Assembly: GCF_005885635.1 (NCBI RefSeq)
Contig: NZ_VATY01000001.1
Location: 1,984,001 to 2,048,000, forward strand
Direction of reading: 5' to 3'
DNA from: Maribacter algarum (ex Zhang et al. 2020)
Lineage (GTDB): Bacteria; Bacteroidota; Bacteroidia; Flavobacteriales; Flavobacteriaceae
Length of the DNA stretch: 64,000 nucleotides
The notes under the pieces were generated by a model. That model saw only the letters and a program-made list of their open reading frames with translations, searched no databases and had not been told where the DNA came from. Of this stretch, positions 25,562-35,446 are shown in pieces (position 1 is the stretch's first letter; each line of letters opens with the position of its first letter). Made by a program: the position numbers and the translations under genes.

Positions 25562-26333
25562 TTAGGTTCCAGTTATTTATATTCTGTATGGCGTGATGCG
25601 CGGTTAGGTCGAATTGGGTTGGTACTATCGAAATATAACCGTTTGCCAAGGCCCATTCATCTGTATCTTCCCCTTTGTCTAAAAGCTCAAACTCTCCGGT
25701 TAGCCAATAGTAATCTTTGCCCATTGGATTAGTACGTTTGTCGAATTTCTCTTTCCAATTGGCGCGAGCTTGTCGGCAAATTTTGATTCCCTTGAAATCT
25801 TTCGCTTCTAATTTGGGAATGTTGACATTTAAAACGACCCCGGGAGGAATTCCATTTAAAAGTGCCTCCCTGACAATTTTTTTAATACTTTCTCCTGCAG
25901 GTTCAAAATCTGCGTTCCAAGAATAATCACAAAGCGAGAAGCCGATTGCAGGAACCCCTTCAATGCCAGCTTCAATAGCGGCACTCATAGTTCCTGAATA
26001 AATAACATTAATTGAAGAATTTGAACCATGATTTATACCGCTAACACAGATATCAGGTTTTCGGTCTAAAAGCTCTTGAAGTGCCATTTTAACACAATCC
26101 GCCGGAGTTCCGCTACAACTATATTCCTCGTTGGCACCATTTTCCAAATCGATTTTCATTCTTTTAGAATACAGAGCGATATCCAAAGTTATAGCGTGCC
26201 CTTTACCTGATTGTGGACTGTCTGGTGCCACAACCACGACATCACCGATTTCATTCATATAACGGACCAAAGCTCTAAGGCCAGGGGCAGTAATTCCGTC
26301 ATCATTTGTTACAAGAATCAAAGGTTTCGACAA
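25554..26333 (-). CDS. surE: 5'/3'-nucleotidase SurE
   Basis: 259 residues. It dephosphorylates nucleoside monophosphates, and in some bacteria short polyphosphate, with a divalent metal. The N-terminal VTNDDGITAPGLRAL contains the metal ligands Asp11 and Asp12. APDSPQSGKGHAIT and GINHGSNSSINVIYSGTMSAA complete the active site. The start is TTG at 26333; no ATG lies upstream in frame near the family's usual start, and the first internal ATG would remove the catalytic Asp residues. It leads a run with the small membrane protein and lpxB. Confidence 0.95.
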   Translation of the reverse strand: MSKPLILVTNDDGITAPGLRALVRYMNEIGDVVVVAPDSPQSGKGHAITLDIALYSKRMKIDLENGANEEYSCSGTPADCVKMALQELLDRKPDICVSGINHGSNSSINVIYSGTMSAAIEAGIEGVPAIGFSLCDYSWNADFEPAGESIKKIVREALLNGIPPGVVLNVNIPKLEAKDFKGIKICRQARANWKEKFDKRTNPMGKDYYWLTGEFELLDKGEDTDEWALANGYISIVPTQFDLTAHHAIQNINNWNLNA

Positions 26334-26534
26334 AGTGTATAATTTAAGTTGTAAAAATACGTTTAAAAAAAGATATCTATTCGATCGTATTCAACAAAAA
26401 AATGGGGCTTTGCTCCATACTGGCACGGTTTTTTCAGTATCTTAGAGAATCTATTGAAGTATAGGTCACACATTGAGTTTTACTTTGATATATTTTATTT
26501 CACATCGATTAAATTACATAGTAAACAGAATTTT

Positions 26535-28682
26535 ATGAAGAAGAATTTCGCTTATGGCTTATTTGCATTGTTAATTGCGGTTGCTTCATGCAGCTTTACA
26601 AATAAGACCTTTGAAAATGATGATAAAGATAAATTGTTGATTGACTTAATCACTTATGTTTTGTCAAAAGGACATTATGAACCCAAAGATATTGATGACG
26701 ATTTTTCAGTGAATGTCTTCGAGGATTTTATTGATGTCATTGATCCCACAAAACGGTATTTTTTAGAATCTGACATCAAAGAGTTTGAGCAGCAAAAATT
26801 TCAAATAGATGACCAGATTAAAAATACCGACATCACGTTTTTTAATGTTGTACACGATCGTTTGGTGCAACGAATGACCGACGCGCAAGCAATTTACCAA
26901 GAAGTGCTTGAACAGCCTTTTGATTATTCAAAAGAGGAAACAATTGACATAGCTTATGATAAAATGTCTTTCGCTACTTCTAGAGATGAGTTGAAAGAAC
27001 GTTGGAGACAACAGCTGAAATATGCTACACTAAATACTTATGACTCCAAGATTTCGCATGCATATGAAGATGGGGAAACTGCCAAGGCTCATGGTCATGC
27101 TGAAAATGAAAAGGCAATGTCTGTGGAGGAGGCCGAATCATCCTCTAGAGAATCTACAAGAAAAACATTAGCTGAATTTTTCGATTTTGTTGATGATTTA
27201 GAACGTAAAGATTGGTTTGTTCAGTATATTAATACTATTGTGGATGAGTTTGACCCACATACGTATTATTTCGCGCCTGATGATAAAGACAAGTTCGACG
27301 CAAGTATGTCAGGTAAATTTGAAGGAATTGGTGCTCGTTTACAGAAAAAGCCTGAAGGAGCTAAAATAACCGATATCATATCTGGAGGGCCTGTTTGGAG
27401 AGATTCACGTTTAGAAGTAGGTGATCTCATTATGAAAGTAGGTCAAGATGGTGAAGAGCCTGTTGATATTGTTGGTATGCGTTTAGATGATGCTATTAAA
27501 ATGATTAAAGGACCCGAAGGTACAGTTGTTGATTTAACGGTACGAAAGATAGATGGTTCACAAGAGGTTATATCTTTGACTAGAGATGTTGTTGAGCTGG
27601 AGGAGTCTTTTGCTAAGTCGGCGAATATCAAGAAAGAAAATCAAAAATTCGGACTAATTCACTTACCCAAGTTCTATGTAGACTTTGATGACTACAGTGA
27701 GCGCAATGCTGCAACCGATGTAGCAAAGGAAGTGGAGCGATTAAAGCAAGAAGGTGTTGAAGGTTTGATTTTAGATCTTCGCGATAATGGTGGAGGTTCT
27801 TTGAAAACTGTTGTAGAAATGGGCGGACTTTTTATAAAGGATGGCCCAATTGTTCAAGTGCAATCATCAGGAAAAGATAAGGATGTATATGATGATAAAG
27901 ATGAACGTATACAATGGGATGGTCCACTCGTAATATTAGTTAACGAGCTTTCTGCTTCTGCCTCTGAAATTTTAGCTGCTGCTATGCAAGATTATAAAAG
28001 AGCTGTTGTTATAGGAAGTAAACAGACTTTTGGAAAAGGAACAGTTCAAAATGTTATTGATCTGAATAATATTGTTCGAAGCAACGAAAACGGTGATTTG
28101 GGCGCTTTGAAATTGACGACCCAGAAGTTTTATAGAATAAACGGAGGCTCTACACAATTGGAAGGTGTTAAAAGTGATGTAGTGGTTCCAGACAAGTACA
28201 GTTATATTGATATCGGAGAAAGAGATCAATCAAACCCTTTGAAATGGGATAAAATTACTCCGGCAGAATACGACTTTTGGGATGGCTATATCGATTATGA
28301 TCAAACTATCGCAAATAGCACGAAGCGAATGGCTGCTAATCCTCAAATAAAACTGATTGAGGAGAATGCACAATGGATCAAGTCTCAGCAAGATGAAACT
28401 GTGATTTCCTTGAACTATGAAGCCTATAAAAGTGAAAAGGAAAAAGACAACAAGAAGTCTGACTATTTCAAGAAGATGAATGATTATGATTCTAAACTTA
28501 CCTTCGAATCATTGAAGTATGAGCAAGAGCTATTTACTCAAGACTCGGTTTTACGTGAAAAGAGAAATCGTTGGCACAAGAATTTGGCTAAGGATGTTTA
28601 TGTTGAAGAAGCGGTTAATGTGCTGCAAGATTTGAAAATCAACAACATTAAAAATGGTAAATTGGCCAGCGTAAAAGGATAA
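26535..28682 (+). CDS. prc: Tail-specific carboxy-terminal protease Prc (S41A)
   Basis: 715 residues from the ATG at 26535; an in-frame TTG 27 codons upstream is not favoured because the ATG begins a proper signal sequence. The lipoprotein signal ends AVASC (Cys20). A helical N-terminal domain (about 40-220) is followed by a PDZ domain (about 250-330), beginning FEGIGARLQKKPEGAKI. The S41 catalytic core has Ser475 in LSASASEI and Lys501 in TFGKGTVQ. A C-terminal DUF3340-like helical domain runs from about 545 to the end. The protease trims or degrades periplasmic proteins from their C-terminus. The gene stands alone, with a strong bidirectional terminator behind it. Confidence 0.93.
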   Translation: MKKNFAYGLFALLIAVASCSFTNKTFENDDKDKLLIDLITYVLSKGHYEPKDIDDDFSVNVFEDFIDVIDPTKRYFLESDIKEFEQQKFQIDDQIKNTDITFFNVVHDRLVQRMTDAQAIYQEVLEQPFDYSKEETIDIAYDKMSFATSRDELKERWRQQLKYATLNTYDSKISHAYEDGETAKAHGHAENEKAMSVEEAESSSRESTRKTLAEFFDFVDDLERKDWFVQYINTIVDEFDPHTYYFAPDDKDKFDASMSGKFEGIGARLQKKPEGAKITDIISGGPVWRDSRLEVGDLIMKVGQDGEEPVDIVGMRLDDAIKMIKGPEGTVVDLTVRKIDGSQEVISLTRDVVELEESFAKSANIKKENQKFGLIHLPKFYVDFDDYSERNAATDVAKEVERLKQEGVEGLILDLRDNGGGSLKTVVEMGGLFIKDGPIVQVQSSGKDKDVYDDKDERIQWDGPLVILVNELSASASEILAAAMQDYKRAVVIGSKQTFGKGTVQNVIDLNNIVRSNENGDLGALKLTTQKFYRINGGSTQLEGVKSDVVVPDKYSYIDIGERDQSNPLKWDKITPAEYDFWDGYIDYDQTIANSTKRMAANPQIKLIEENAQWIKSQQDETVISLNYEAYKSEKEKDNKKSDYFKKMNDYDSKLTFESLKYEQELFTQDSVLREKRNRWHKNLAKDVYVEEAVNVLQDLKINNIKNGKLASVKG

Positions 28683-28701
28683 TTTCTATAAGGATATACA
28701 T

Positions 28702-28737
28702 AAAAAAAGCCCCGCTCAATGAGCGGGGCTTTTTTTA
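28702..28737. terminator. Bidirectional intrinsic terminator, prc / msrA
   Basis: A stem AAAAAAAGCCCCGCTC paired with GAGCGGGGCTTTTTTT across a three-base AAT loop gives a GC-rich hairpin with an A-tract and a T-tract. It lies between convergent genes and does not overlap either coding region. Confidence 0.95.
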
Positions 28738-28757
28738 TAGAAGTTTAAGAAGGATTG

Positions 28758-29309
28758 TCAACTTGAAACTTTCCTCAATTTACTTGCATGCATCTTGCGA
28801 AGCTTTGCAAGCTTGGGAGTAATAACAGCACTACAATACCCCTGTGATTTATTATTAGCGTAGTAGTCTTGATGATATTCCTCCGCATCATAAAATACAC
28901 CAAGCGGACTGATTTCCGTTACGATAGGGTCTTCAAAGTAGGATGTCATTTCTTTCAACACCAGTTCTGAGACTTCCTTTTGTTTTTCATTATGGTAGTA
29001 GATTACCGAACGGTATTGCGTACCCACGTCACCACCTTGTCTATTTAAGGTTGTTGGGTCATGACTGGTCATAAAAACTTCTAAAATATCACGAAACGAA
29101 ATTACCTCGGCATCGAAAGATACCTGAATTACTTCTGCATGGCCTGTTAGGCCTGAGCAAACTTCACGATAGGTTGGTTTACCTGGTGCAATTCCACCAG
29201 TGTATCCCGATATTATTTTTTCGATACCATTGATTTGCTGAAAAACTGCTTCAACACACCAAAAACATCCACCACCAATAGTTGCAATTTCTAAACTTTT
29301 ATTATCCAT
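28758..29309 (-). CDS. msrA: Peptide-methionine (S)-S-oxide reductase MsrA
   Basis: 183 residues, cytoplasmic since no signal peptide is seen. It reduces the S-epimer of methionine sulfoxide in proteins. The catalytic motif GGGCFWCVEAVF contains Cys15 and a second Cys18. YTGGIAPGKPTYREVCSGLTGHAEVIQV, QGGDVGTQYRSVIYY and YDAEEYHQDYYANN are family signatures. Cys residues in the C-terminal region (KSQGYCSAV) may serve as resolving or recycling residues. Its start overlaps the end of msrB by eight bases, forming a coupled pair that repairs both sulfoxide epimers. Confidence 0.97.
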   Translation of the reverse strand: MDNKSLEIATIGGGCFWCVEAVFQQINGIEKIISGYTGGIAPGKPTYREVCSGLTGHAEVIQVSFDAEVISFRDILEVFMTSHDPTTLNRQGGDVGTQYRSVIYYHNEKQKEVSELVLKEMTSYFEDPIVTEISPLGVFYDAEEYHQDYYANNKSQGYCSAVITPKLAKLRKMHASKLRKVSS

Positions 29310-29763
29310 TATTTACCTCCTCTTTTTCAATAATCATAGATTCTGAATTGATACAATAACGCAATCCGCTTGGTTCGGGTCCATCTGGGAAAACATGTCC
29401 TAAATGTCCATCGCAGGTATTGCACATGACTTCTACGCGGACCATACCGAATGCGGTATCCTTCTCGTATTGAATCGCATTTTCTTTAATTGGCTCGGTG
29501 AAACTTGGCCATCCAGTTCCTGACTCGAATTTAATCGACGAATCAAACAATGGTGTGCCGCAGCAAACACAATTGTATTTTCCGGTGTCGTGAATGTGAC
29601 ACAATTCTCCGGAGTGTGGTCTTTCAGTCCCTTTGAGCCGCGTAATTCTAAATTGTTCTGGTGTCAAAATTTCTCGCCACTCAGCTTCTGCTTTTTCCAC
29701 TCGAGTATCAGGGCTAGGGTTTCCTTTTGTTGCAAAATGAATAACATCTTTCCATGTAAGCAT
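29302..29763 (-). CDS. msrB: Peptide-methionine (R)-S-oxide reductase MsrB
   Basis: 153 residues from the ATG at 29763, preceded by a purine-rich stretch AAAGGAAAAAG; an ATG at 29814 would add 17 unconserved residues. It reduces the R-epimer of methionine sulfoxide. Two Cys-x-x-Cys pairs, CVCC and CNTC, form the structural zinc site. SGTGWPSF and DGHLGHVFPDGP are substrate-site motifs, and the catalytic Cys is in LRYCINSESM. No signal peptide is seen from this start. It is translationally coupled to msrA. Confidence 0.95.
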   Translation of the reverse strand: MLTWKDVIHFATKGNPSPDTRVEKAEAEWREILTPEQFRITRLKGTERPHSGELCHIHDTGKYNCVCCGTPLFDSSIKFESGTGWPSFTEPIKENAIQYEKDTAFGMVRVEVMCNTCDGHLGHVFPDGPEPSGLRYCINSESMIIEKEEVNNG

Positions 29764-29912
29764 AATCTTTTTCCTTTCTTTTTTAGTCGGATTTATAGAT
29801 AAACAAATCCCCATCCAAGGTAAAAAAAGTAAATGGGGAAATACAATTTATTAGTCGAAATTTAGGCTAATATCTTACAGGATTATCAGAAGGATTTCCA
29901 TTGAAATTACAG

Positions 29913-29920
29913 TAAATTTG
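29913..29920 (+). promoter_or_regulatory. Putative -7 element of the nuclease gene
   Basis: TAAATTTG exactly matches TAnnTTTG and ends three bases before the ATG at 29924, so the transcript would be leaderless or nearly so. A -33 element is not evident. Confidence 0.4.
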
Positions 29921-29923
29921 GCC

Positions 29924-30736
29924 ATGCGAAAAAGTGTAAAAAACCGAACAATCTATACGGTATTGTTATTGATTTGTCTTGTGGGCTTTTGGCTCTTCGA
30001 AAATTTCTACACACCGGATACCTATACTTCTCCTGACGGACAAAGTATACAAACAGATATGCCTTCTTATGTGCTTCCGACATCGACAACGGGTGCAATT
30101 GTTAATCATGACTACTATTCACTTTCGTACAATGAGCCGTTTGAACAAGCGGAATGGGTGGCTTATCCTTTAGAAAAGAAGCATTTGACTTATGATGACC
30201 GCAAGCGACCCTATTTTATAGAAGATCCTAAGGTAAAAACGAAATCTGCGGATTGGCGAAATTATAAGGGCTCAGGATATGACAGAGGACATCTCTGCCC
30301 AGCAGGAGATCGACGTTTTTCTGAGTATGCTTACAACGAAACCTTTTATACGAGTAATATAAGTCCGCAGAATAGAGAGTTTAATGCAGGGGTCTGGAAT
30401 CAATTAGAAATAAAAACACGTCAATGGGTAAAGAAAAATGGTACCCATTTCATTATTACAGGAGGTGTTCTTGAAAGTGGCTTAGATGAGATAGGAGAGG
30501 AAGGTGTTGATGTTCCTCGTTACTATTATAAAATAATTGCTAAAGGAAGTTCGAAAGATTTAAAGGCAATTGCATTTTTAATGCAGAACCGGCCTAGTAA
30601 CAAATCCATCAAACAATTTGTTGTAAGCATTGATGAAATAGAAAAACGAACTGGAATAGATTTTTTCAGTGAACTACCGGATGAAGCAGAGGATAAGTTA
30701 GAAAGCAAAATTCGGATTCAGAATTGGAAGTTTTAA
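29924..30736 (+). CDS. DNA/RNA non-specific endonuclease (NucA/EndoG family), membrane-anchored or exported
   Basis: 270 residues from the ATG at 29924. One hydrophobic helix follows the basic start (about residues 11-27, TIYTVLLLICLVGFWLF); it may be an uncleaved anchor, so the nuclease domain faces the periplasm. The beta-beta-alpha-metal active site is complete: DRGHLCPAGDRR supplies the catalytic His, and SNISPQNREFNAGVWNQLE supplies the Mg-binding Asn. Upstream YPLEKKHLTYDDRKR and downstream FIITGGVLE match the family. It would degrade extracellular or periplasmic nucleic acid for nutrition or defence. Its end overlaps the convergent rodA gene by four bases. Confidence 0.92.
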   Translation: MRKSVKNRTIYTVLLLICLVGFWLFENFYTPDTYTSPDGQSIQTDMPSYVLPTSTTGAIVNHDYYSLSYNEPFEQAEWVAYPLEKKHLTYDDRKRPYFIEDPKVKTKSADWRNYKGSGYDRGHLCPAGDRRFSEYAYNETFYTSNISPQNREFNAGVWNQLEIKTRQWVKKNGTHFIITGGVLESGLDEIGEEGVDVPRYYYKIIAKGSSKDLKAIAFLMQNRPSNKSIKQFVVSIDEIEKRTGIDFFSELPDEAEDKLESKIRIQNWKF

Positions 30737-32016
30737 ATACCCTCTTTTAAACGATTTGAATCAAGCTTCAAGAAGATAAACAACAAGATTGTAAAGAACA
30801 GGAGTCCTGAGCCACCATAACTAAAAAATGGTAGTGGAATACCAATAGTGGGAAGTATTCCGATTACCATTCCGATGTTTATGAAATAGTGAATAAACAG
30901 GATTGAGATTACCCCGTACCCGTACATGCGACTAAACGGATTCTTCTGTCGTTCTGCCAAATAAACAAGTCGCAAAAGCATCAAAGTGAAAAGTAAAACT
31001 ACTGTTGTAGTTCCTACAAACCCCCATTCTTCACCCACGGTGCTAAAAATGTAATCAGTTTCCTGTTCGGGTACAAAATCTCCTTTTGTACGGGTTCCTT
31101 CTAAAAAGCCTTTTCCAAAGAAACCACCGGACTCAATTGCTTTTTCAGACTGGTAGGTGTTGTACCCTATAGTTTTTCTAATTTTCTCTAACTTTACTGG
31201 GTCTTTTTCTAAGCGAAGCCATAAGCTGAAACGGTCGCGGTGCCGTTGTTCAAAAACATTATTGAACACAAAATTTACGGATAAGGAAAAGAGTATTGCT
31301 ATTACAGCAATTGAAATCATTGGAAAAACTGGCACTTTAAAAGTCTTTCTTTTTAACAACAAGAAAAGAACAATAAATAAGGCTAGAAATATACTTACCC
31401 ATATTGTTCCGAACATAAGTGTTGTAATAAAAACCAAAACGGCTAGAAATGCAAAACCAAGATAATATAGGGGTAGTCCTTCTCGGAAGATAACGAATAC
31501 CATTGCGAAAAATACCAAGGCACTACCAGGATCCGGTTGCGGAACAATCAATATTACTGGGATTAGAAGTACCAAAAAGGCATATAGTTGGTCTTTTCTT
31601 CGTTTTATATCGGTTTGTATATCACTTAGGTATTTTGCCAGCGCAAGTGCTGTGGCGACTTTGGCCAACTCCGAGGGCTGTAAGTTGAAAAAGCCAAGGT
31701 CATACCATGAGGTAGCCCCAGCAATCGTCTTTCCGAAAGGATAGAGACCTAAAAGCAAAACCATCGCTATGATGTAAAGAACACTTGAAAATCGTTCATA
31801 GAAACTAGCTTCGAGGGCGAGAACTAGAATAATCGCACCAAAAGTTACTCCAATAAAAAATAGTTGTTTGCCATGAAGTGTGCTAAAATCAAAAATCGAA
31901 AGATTCTCATCGGTAAATGTACTGGAATAGATATTTACCCACCCTATCGTTAGAAGTGCTAGATAAATAAAAACGGTAAGCCAATCGATACGTTTTAGGA
32001 CACTTTTGCCAGCCAT
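30733..32016 (-). CDS. rodA: Rod-shape peptidoglycan glycosyltransferase RodA
   Basis: 427 residues with about ten membrane helices, SEDS family. RodA polymerises lipid II glycan strands together with PBP2 during side-wall growth. Signatures are FFNLQPSELAKVATALALAKYLSD, VPQPDPGSALVFFAMVF, GFLEGTRTKGDFVPEQETDYIFSTVGEEWGF and the final IGMVIGILPTIGIPLPFFSYGGSGLL. It is the last gene of the run mreB-mreC-mreD-mrdA-rodA and follows mrdA with a six-base gap. Its stop overlaps the convergent nuclease gene. Confidence 0.97.
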   Translation of the reverse strand: MAGKSVLKRIDWLTVFIYLALLTIGWVNIYSSTFTDENLSIFDFSTLHGKQLFFIGVTFGAIILVLALEASFYERFSSVLYIIAMVLLLGLYPFGKTIAGATSWYDLGFFNLQPSELAKVATALALAKYLSDIQTDIKRRKDQLYAFLVLLIPVILIVPQPDPGSALVFFAMVFVIFREGLPLYYLGFAFLAVLVFITTLMFGTIWVSIFLALFIVLFLLLKRKTFKVPVFPMISIAVIAILFSLSVNFVFNNVFEQRHRDRFSLWLRLEKDPVKLEKIRKTIGYNTYQSEKAIESGGFFGKGFLEGTRTKGDFVPEQETDYIFSTVGEEWGFVGTTTVVLLFTLMLLRLVYLAERQKNPFSRMYGYGVISILFIHYFINIGMVIGILPTIGIPLPFFSYGGSGLLFFTILLFIFLKLDSNRLKEGI

Positions 32017-32022
32017 GCGAAT

Positions 32023-33939
32023 TTATTTAGAAGGGTTTTCCTCCGTTTTTGGTTTTATGGCATGTAAACTCCTCCAATTGTATTCATTGATTTTGAAAGG
32101 TTCACCACTATAGGGCTTGGCATATTCGGACTCTAAAGTTGTTGATAACATAACCTTTTCAAGGTCCTTTCTAGTGATTTCCCTTTTAATATATTTCTCA
32201 ATTAGCAAGGATGCGATATGACCGGCATATCGACCTCCATAATATCCATTTTCAATAAATACTGCAATAGCAATCTTGGGATTCTCGACGGGCGCAAATG
32301 CGACAAAAACAGAATGGTCGGTCAATTGCGTCTTAACACTATCGATAATGGTAAAGTTTTCAACGGTTCCTGTTTTTCCGGCAATTTCGATATCAGGTAT
32401 TTGTACGTATTCTGCTGTACCTTTTTTGTATACATCTGCCATTCCTCTGATAACAGGATCAAAGTGTTTTTTGTCAATGGTAGTATGCTTTGGTTTGACA
32501 AAGTCGGGAATGCTAATGTCAGTTCCAGCAACTTTCTTGATTACATGTGGCGTGAAGTAGTGACCTCGATTAGCAATAGCTGCAGTCATGTTGGCTAATT
32601 GAATTGGCGTCACAGAAACTTCTCCTTGCCCAATAGAGTTCGAAATAATATAAGATGAAGACCAACGATTATCCCCGTACCATTTGTCATAATATTCTTT
32701 GGTAGGAATTCTACCTTTTCTACCAGTATGGAGATCTGAACCTAAATAATCTCCGAGACCGAAACTTTTGATGTGCTTAGACCACACATCTTGGGCCTCG
32801 TCGGTAGTGGTATATTTTTCATATATTTTTCGAAAGGTATTTGCAAAATATGCGTTACACGATTTATAAATACCCACGTTCATATTTCTAGTACCGCCAC
32901 CACAATGACAACCTCGAAGTGTTCTACCCACATAGAAACCATTATAACACTTGAAACTTGTACTCGGAACTATTACCCCTTCTTGTAATGCGACTAAAGC
33001 ATTAAGAGTCTTAAATGGAGACCCTGGAGAAGCCTCGGCTAAAATTGATCGATCGAAAGTTGGTTTGGAAATCGTATCATAGTGCAGTTTGCTGTAGTTT
33101 TTAGAACGTTTTCGCCCTACCAATAATGATGGTTCATAAGTCGGACCTGAAATCATGGTTAAGATTTCCCCCGAGCTAGGTTCTATTGCTACGATTCCTC
33201 CGCGCTTTCCATGCATCAAGCGTTCACCATATTCTTGTAGTTCTTTGTCTATGGTAATATGAATCTCTTTTCCTTGGACAGGCTGTACGTCCAAAACGCC
33301 ATCTTTGTATTTACCAATATCCCTATTAAACCTATCTTTTTGAATGTATTGTACGCCTTTGCTCCCTCTTAGGGTATCTTCATATACTTTTTCGATTCCA
33401 GTTCGACCAGTCAACTCTCCCTGTACATAGTTTGGGTTTTTGGCCAAATCACGTTCATTAACCTCACTAATATACCCTAAGACATTTGCAGAGGCGTTGG
33501 TCGCATAGTATCGGAGAGAACGTTTTTGAATGTAGAACCCAGGGTATCGGCGCATTTTTTCCTGTAACCGCGCATAATCTTGTTTGGAAAGTTGAGGAAC
33601 CAAAACAGACGGGAGTCTTGGAGAATATATTCGTGCCCTTCTTAGTTCCTTTTTGAATTTTTCTTTTTCAATATCCAGCAATTGACAGAATTCAAGTGTA
33701 TCAAGGGCTTTTACCTCTCTCGGAATTACCATGACATCATAGGCCGGATCGTTTCCCACTAATAGTTTACCATACCTATCATAAATATAACCTCGCTCTG
33801 GGTAGTCGTAGATTGCTTTAATAGCAGGATCTTCCATTAATTGATCTGCAGAAAAACTAAATATTTGCAAATAGGAAAGTCTCCCTATAAAAGTGAGTCC
33901 TATAATTACAATAATCGATGAAAGTAGAAGTTTTTTCAT
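32023..33939 (-). CDS. mrdA: Penicillin-binding protein 2 (PBP2/MrdA)
   Basis: 638 residues with one N-terminal membrane helix (about residues 4-22) and periplasmic domains. A pedestal/dimerisation domain (about 45-220) is followed by the transpeptidase with SxxK at 307-310 (SPFK), SCN at 360-362 and KTG at 522-524. It cross-links peptidoglycan for rod-shape elongation with RodA and MreB. A Cys-containing insertion, CYNGFYVGRTLRGCHCGG (331-348), lies between the SxxK and SCN motifs, as is common in Bacteroidota PBP2. It lies between mreD and rodA in the elongasome run. Confidence 0.96.
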   Translation of the reverse strand: MKKLLLSSIIVIIGLTFIGRLSYLQIFSFSADQLMEDPAIKAIYDYPERGYIYDRYGKLLVGNDPAYDVMVIPREVKALDTLEFCQLLDIEKEKFKKELRRARIYSPRLPSVLVPQLSKQDYARLQEKMRRYPGFYIQKRSLRYYATNASANVLGYISEVNERDLAKNPNYVQGELTGRTGIEKVYEDTLRGSKGVQYIQKDRFNRDIGKYKDGVLDVQPVQGKEIHITIDKELQEYGERLMHGKRGGIVAIEPSSGEILTMISGPTYEPSLLVGRKRSKNYSKLHYDTISKPTFDRSILAEASPGSPFKTLNALVALQEGVIVPSTSFKCYNGFYVGRTLRGCHCGGGTRNMNVGIYKSCNAYFANTFRKIYEKYTTTDEAQDVWSKHIKSFGLGDYLGSDLHTGRKGRIPTKEYYDKWYGDNRWSSSYIISNSIGQGEVSVTPIQLANMTAAIANRGHYFTPHVIKKVAGTDISIPDFVKPKHTTIDKKHFDPVIRGMADVYKKGTAEYVQIPDIEIAGKTGTVENFTIIDSVKTQLTDHSVFVAFAPVENPKIAIAVFIENGYYGGRYAGHIASLLIEKYIKREITRKDLEKVMLSTTLESEYAKPYSGEPFKINEYNWRSLHAIKPKTEENPSK

Positions 33940-34038
33940 CTTTTTGTTTTAAGCTTTTTTTTAGAGGTCAGATGTAACCTTAGATAATTAAAAACATCAT
34001 TCCCACTTATGTTAACTATTTTTTTAATCATGTCGATT

Positions 34039-34548
34039 TCATTCTTTTCTTACGCTAAAAAGAGAACCAAATAATAAACAAAGTACCAAGGTAGCTGCAC
34101 TAATTGAGACAACTTTTTTCAAAATTAATAGCAAATTAGAAAAGCTGAAAATCTCCAGAGTAAAGAAAACCAAGTGGTGTACTACTATTAATAACGCTAA
34201 AAATGTGAATTGTTGTACCCTCGTCGCATTACCTAATTTGAAACTTTGAAACTCATAGTTCACACCAAAAACAAAACGCATTATTGCTGGTCTCAGATAA
34301 GCTATAGTTATGGTTGATGCAGCATTAATTGCCATGGTATCTGAAAAGAAATCAATTGAAAGGCCTAACAAAAAACTAAGCCCGATAAACGCAGCTCTAT
34401 TTTGTTTGATAGGATACCAATACAAAAATAAGATGTATACCATCGGATTGATAAACCCAAAAAAGTTCAACCTATTGAATACAAGAACCTGCACTAAAAC
34501 AAGTAGCGCAAATCGAATAACATTGATGAAGTATGAATTACTAATCAT
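34039..34548 (-). CDS. mreD: Rod-shape-determining membrane protein MreD
   Basis: 169 residues with five to six membrane helices. FINPMVYILFLYWYPI and LLGLSIDFFSDTMAINAAS match MreD of Bacteroidota, where sequence conservation is low and position in the operon is decisive. MreD links MreC to the peptidoglycan synthases in the inner membrane. Its start overlaps the mreC stop by eight bases. A 99-base gap without further features separates it from mrdA. Confidence 0.93.
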   Translation of the reverse strand: MISNSYFINVIRFALLVLVQVLVFNRLNFFGFINPMVYILFLYWYPIKQNRAAFIGLSFLLGLSIDFFSDTMAINAASTITIAYLRPAIMRFVFGVNYEFQSFKLGNATRVQQFTFLALLIVVHHLVFFTLEIFSFSNLLLILKKVVSISAATLVLCLLFGSLFSVRKE

Positions 34549-35359
34549 TACTTTCGGTCTCTTCTTGTAATTCTATAATTTCTTCTCTATCCGTATTACT
34601 CACGATATATACATTTTTGATATTTGTCATATCATTGAATAGGGCAACCTCAATATTCCAAAAGCTCTTTGAGTCATTGAGGTCAAACTTTTTAATAGTT
34701 CCTATGGGAACATTTTCAGGAAAAATACTGCTCATGCCTCCAGTTACAATGGTGTCACCAATAACCAACGGCACTAGACGTGGAATATCTACTAATTGAA
34801 CTGTATTATAGTTGCTAGCATTCCAGGTTAGGGAGCCGAAATTATTCGTGTTTTTTAGTTTAGCATTGATATTCGAATTCTCGTTTAGGATACTTTGTAC
34901 AGTAGCATGTTTTTTCGATACGTTTTCTACTATTCCAAGAATGCCTTCTGGGGTAATAATACCCATATCAGGCTTAACACTATCCTTTCTTCCTTTATTT
35001 ATAGTTATATAATTACGTTGATTGGCGTAGCTGTTTTTTATGACTTGGCCTGAAGTAACGGTATAAGTCATTAGAACAGAATCCAACTGAACCGCAATAG
35101 AATCTTTTTTATTAAACAGTTGGTGGCGAAGCCACTCGTTTTCTTCAACTAATTTTTTGTTTTCCTTTTCTAAATCAAAGTAGGAGGTAATACCATAAGA
35201 GGTTTCATAGATATTTCCCGTAATCCAGCTTGAAGAGTTAAAAAAACTTGATTGATGGTAAGAATGCGATTGAATTGTAAAACCCAAAGAGACGATCATC
35301 AAAAAGATATAAAGAATGAAATTCTTATACCGTAAGATAAAGTTGATAATCTGCTGCAT
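34541..35359 (-). CDS. mreC: Rod-shape-determining protein MreC
   Basis: 272 residues. A short cytoplasmic start and one membrane helix (about residues 13-28) are followed by a coiled-coil segment around ENKKLVEENEWLRHQLFNK (about 65-85). The double beta-barrel MreC domain follows, with VIKNSYANQRNYITINKGRKD and MGIITPEGILGIVENVSKKHATVQSILNENSNINAKL as signatures. It scaffolds PBP2 and RodA in the periplasm and activates them. The C-terminal tail is acidic (ELQEETESND). It lies between mreB and mreD on the same strand. Confidence 0.95.
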   Translation of the reverse strand: MQQIINFILRYKNFILYIFLMIVSLGFTIQSHSYHQSSFFNSSSWITGNIYETSYGITSYFDLEKENKKLVEENEWLRHQLFNKKDSIAVQLDSVLMTYTVTSGQVIKNSYANQRNYITINKGRKDSVKPDMGIITPEGILGIVENVSKKHATVQSILNENSNINAKLKNTNNFGSLTWNASNYNTVQLVDIPRLVPLVIGDTIVTGGMSSIFPENVPIGTIKKFDLNDSKSFWNIEVALFNDMTNIKNVYIVSNTDREEIIELQEETESND

Positions 35360-35446
35360 GCATCTTTAATTTTATGCGATGTTATCTAGAAGATAAAATC
35401 TATAAAAACGTAGGTAATAGTCAATCAGGGTTTTGGTTTGAAACTC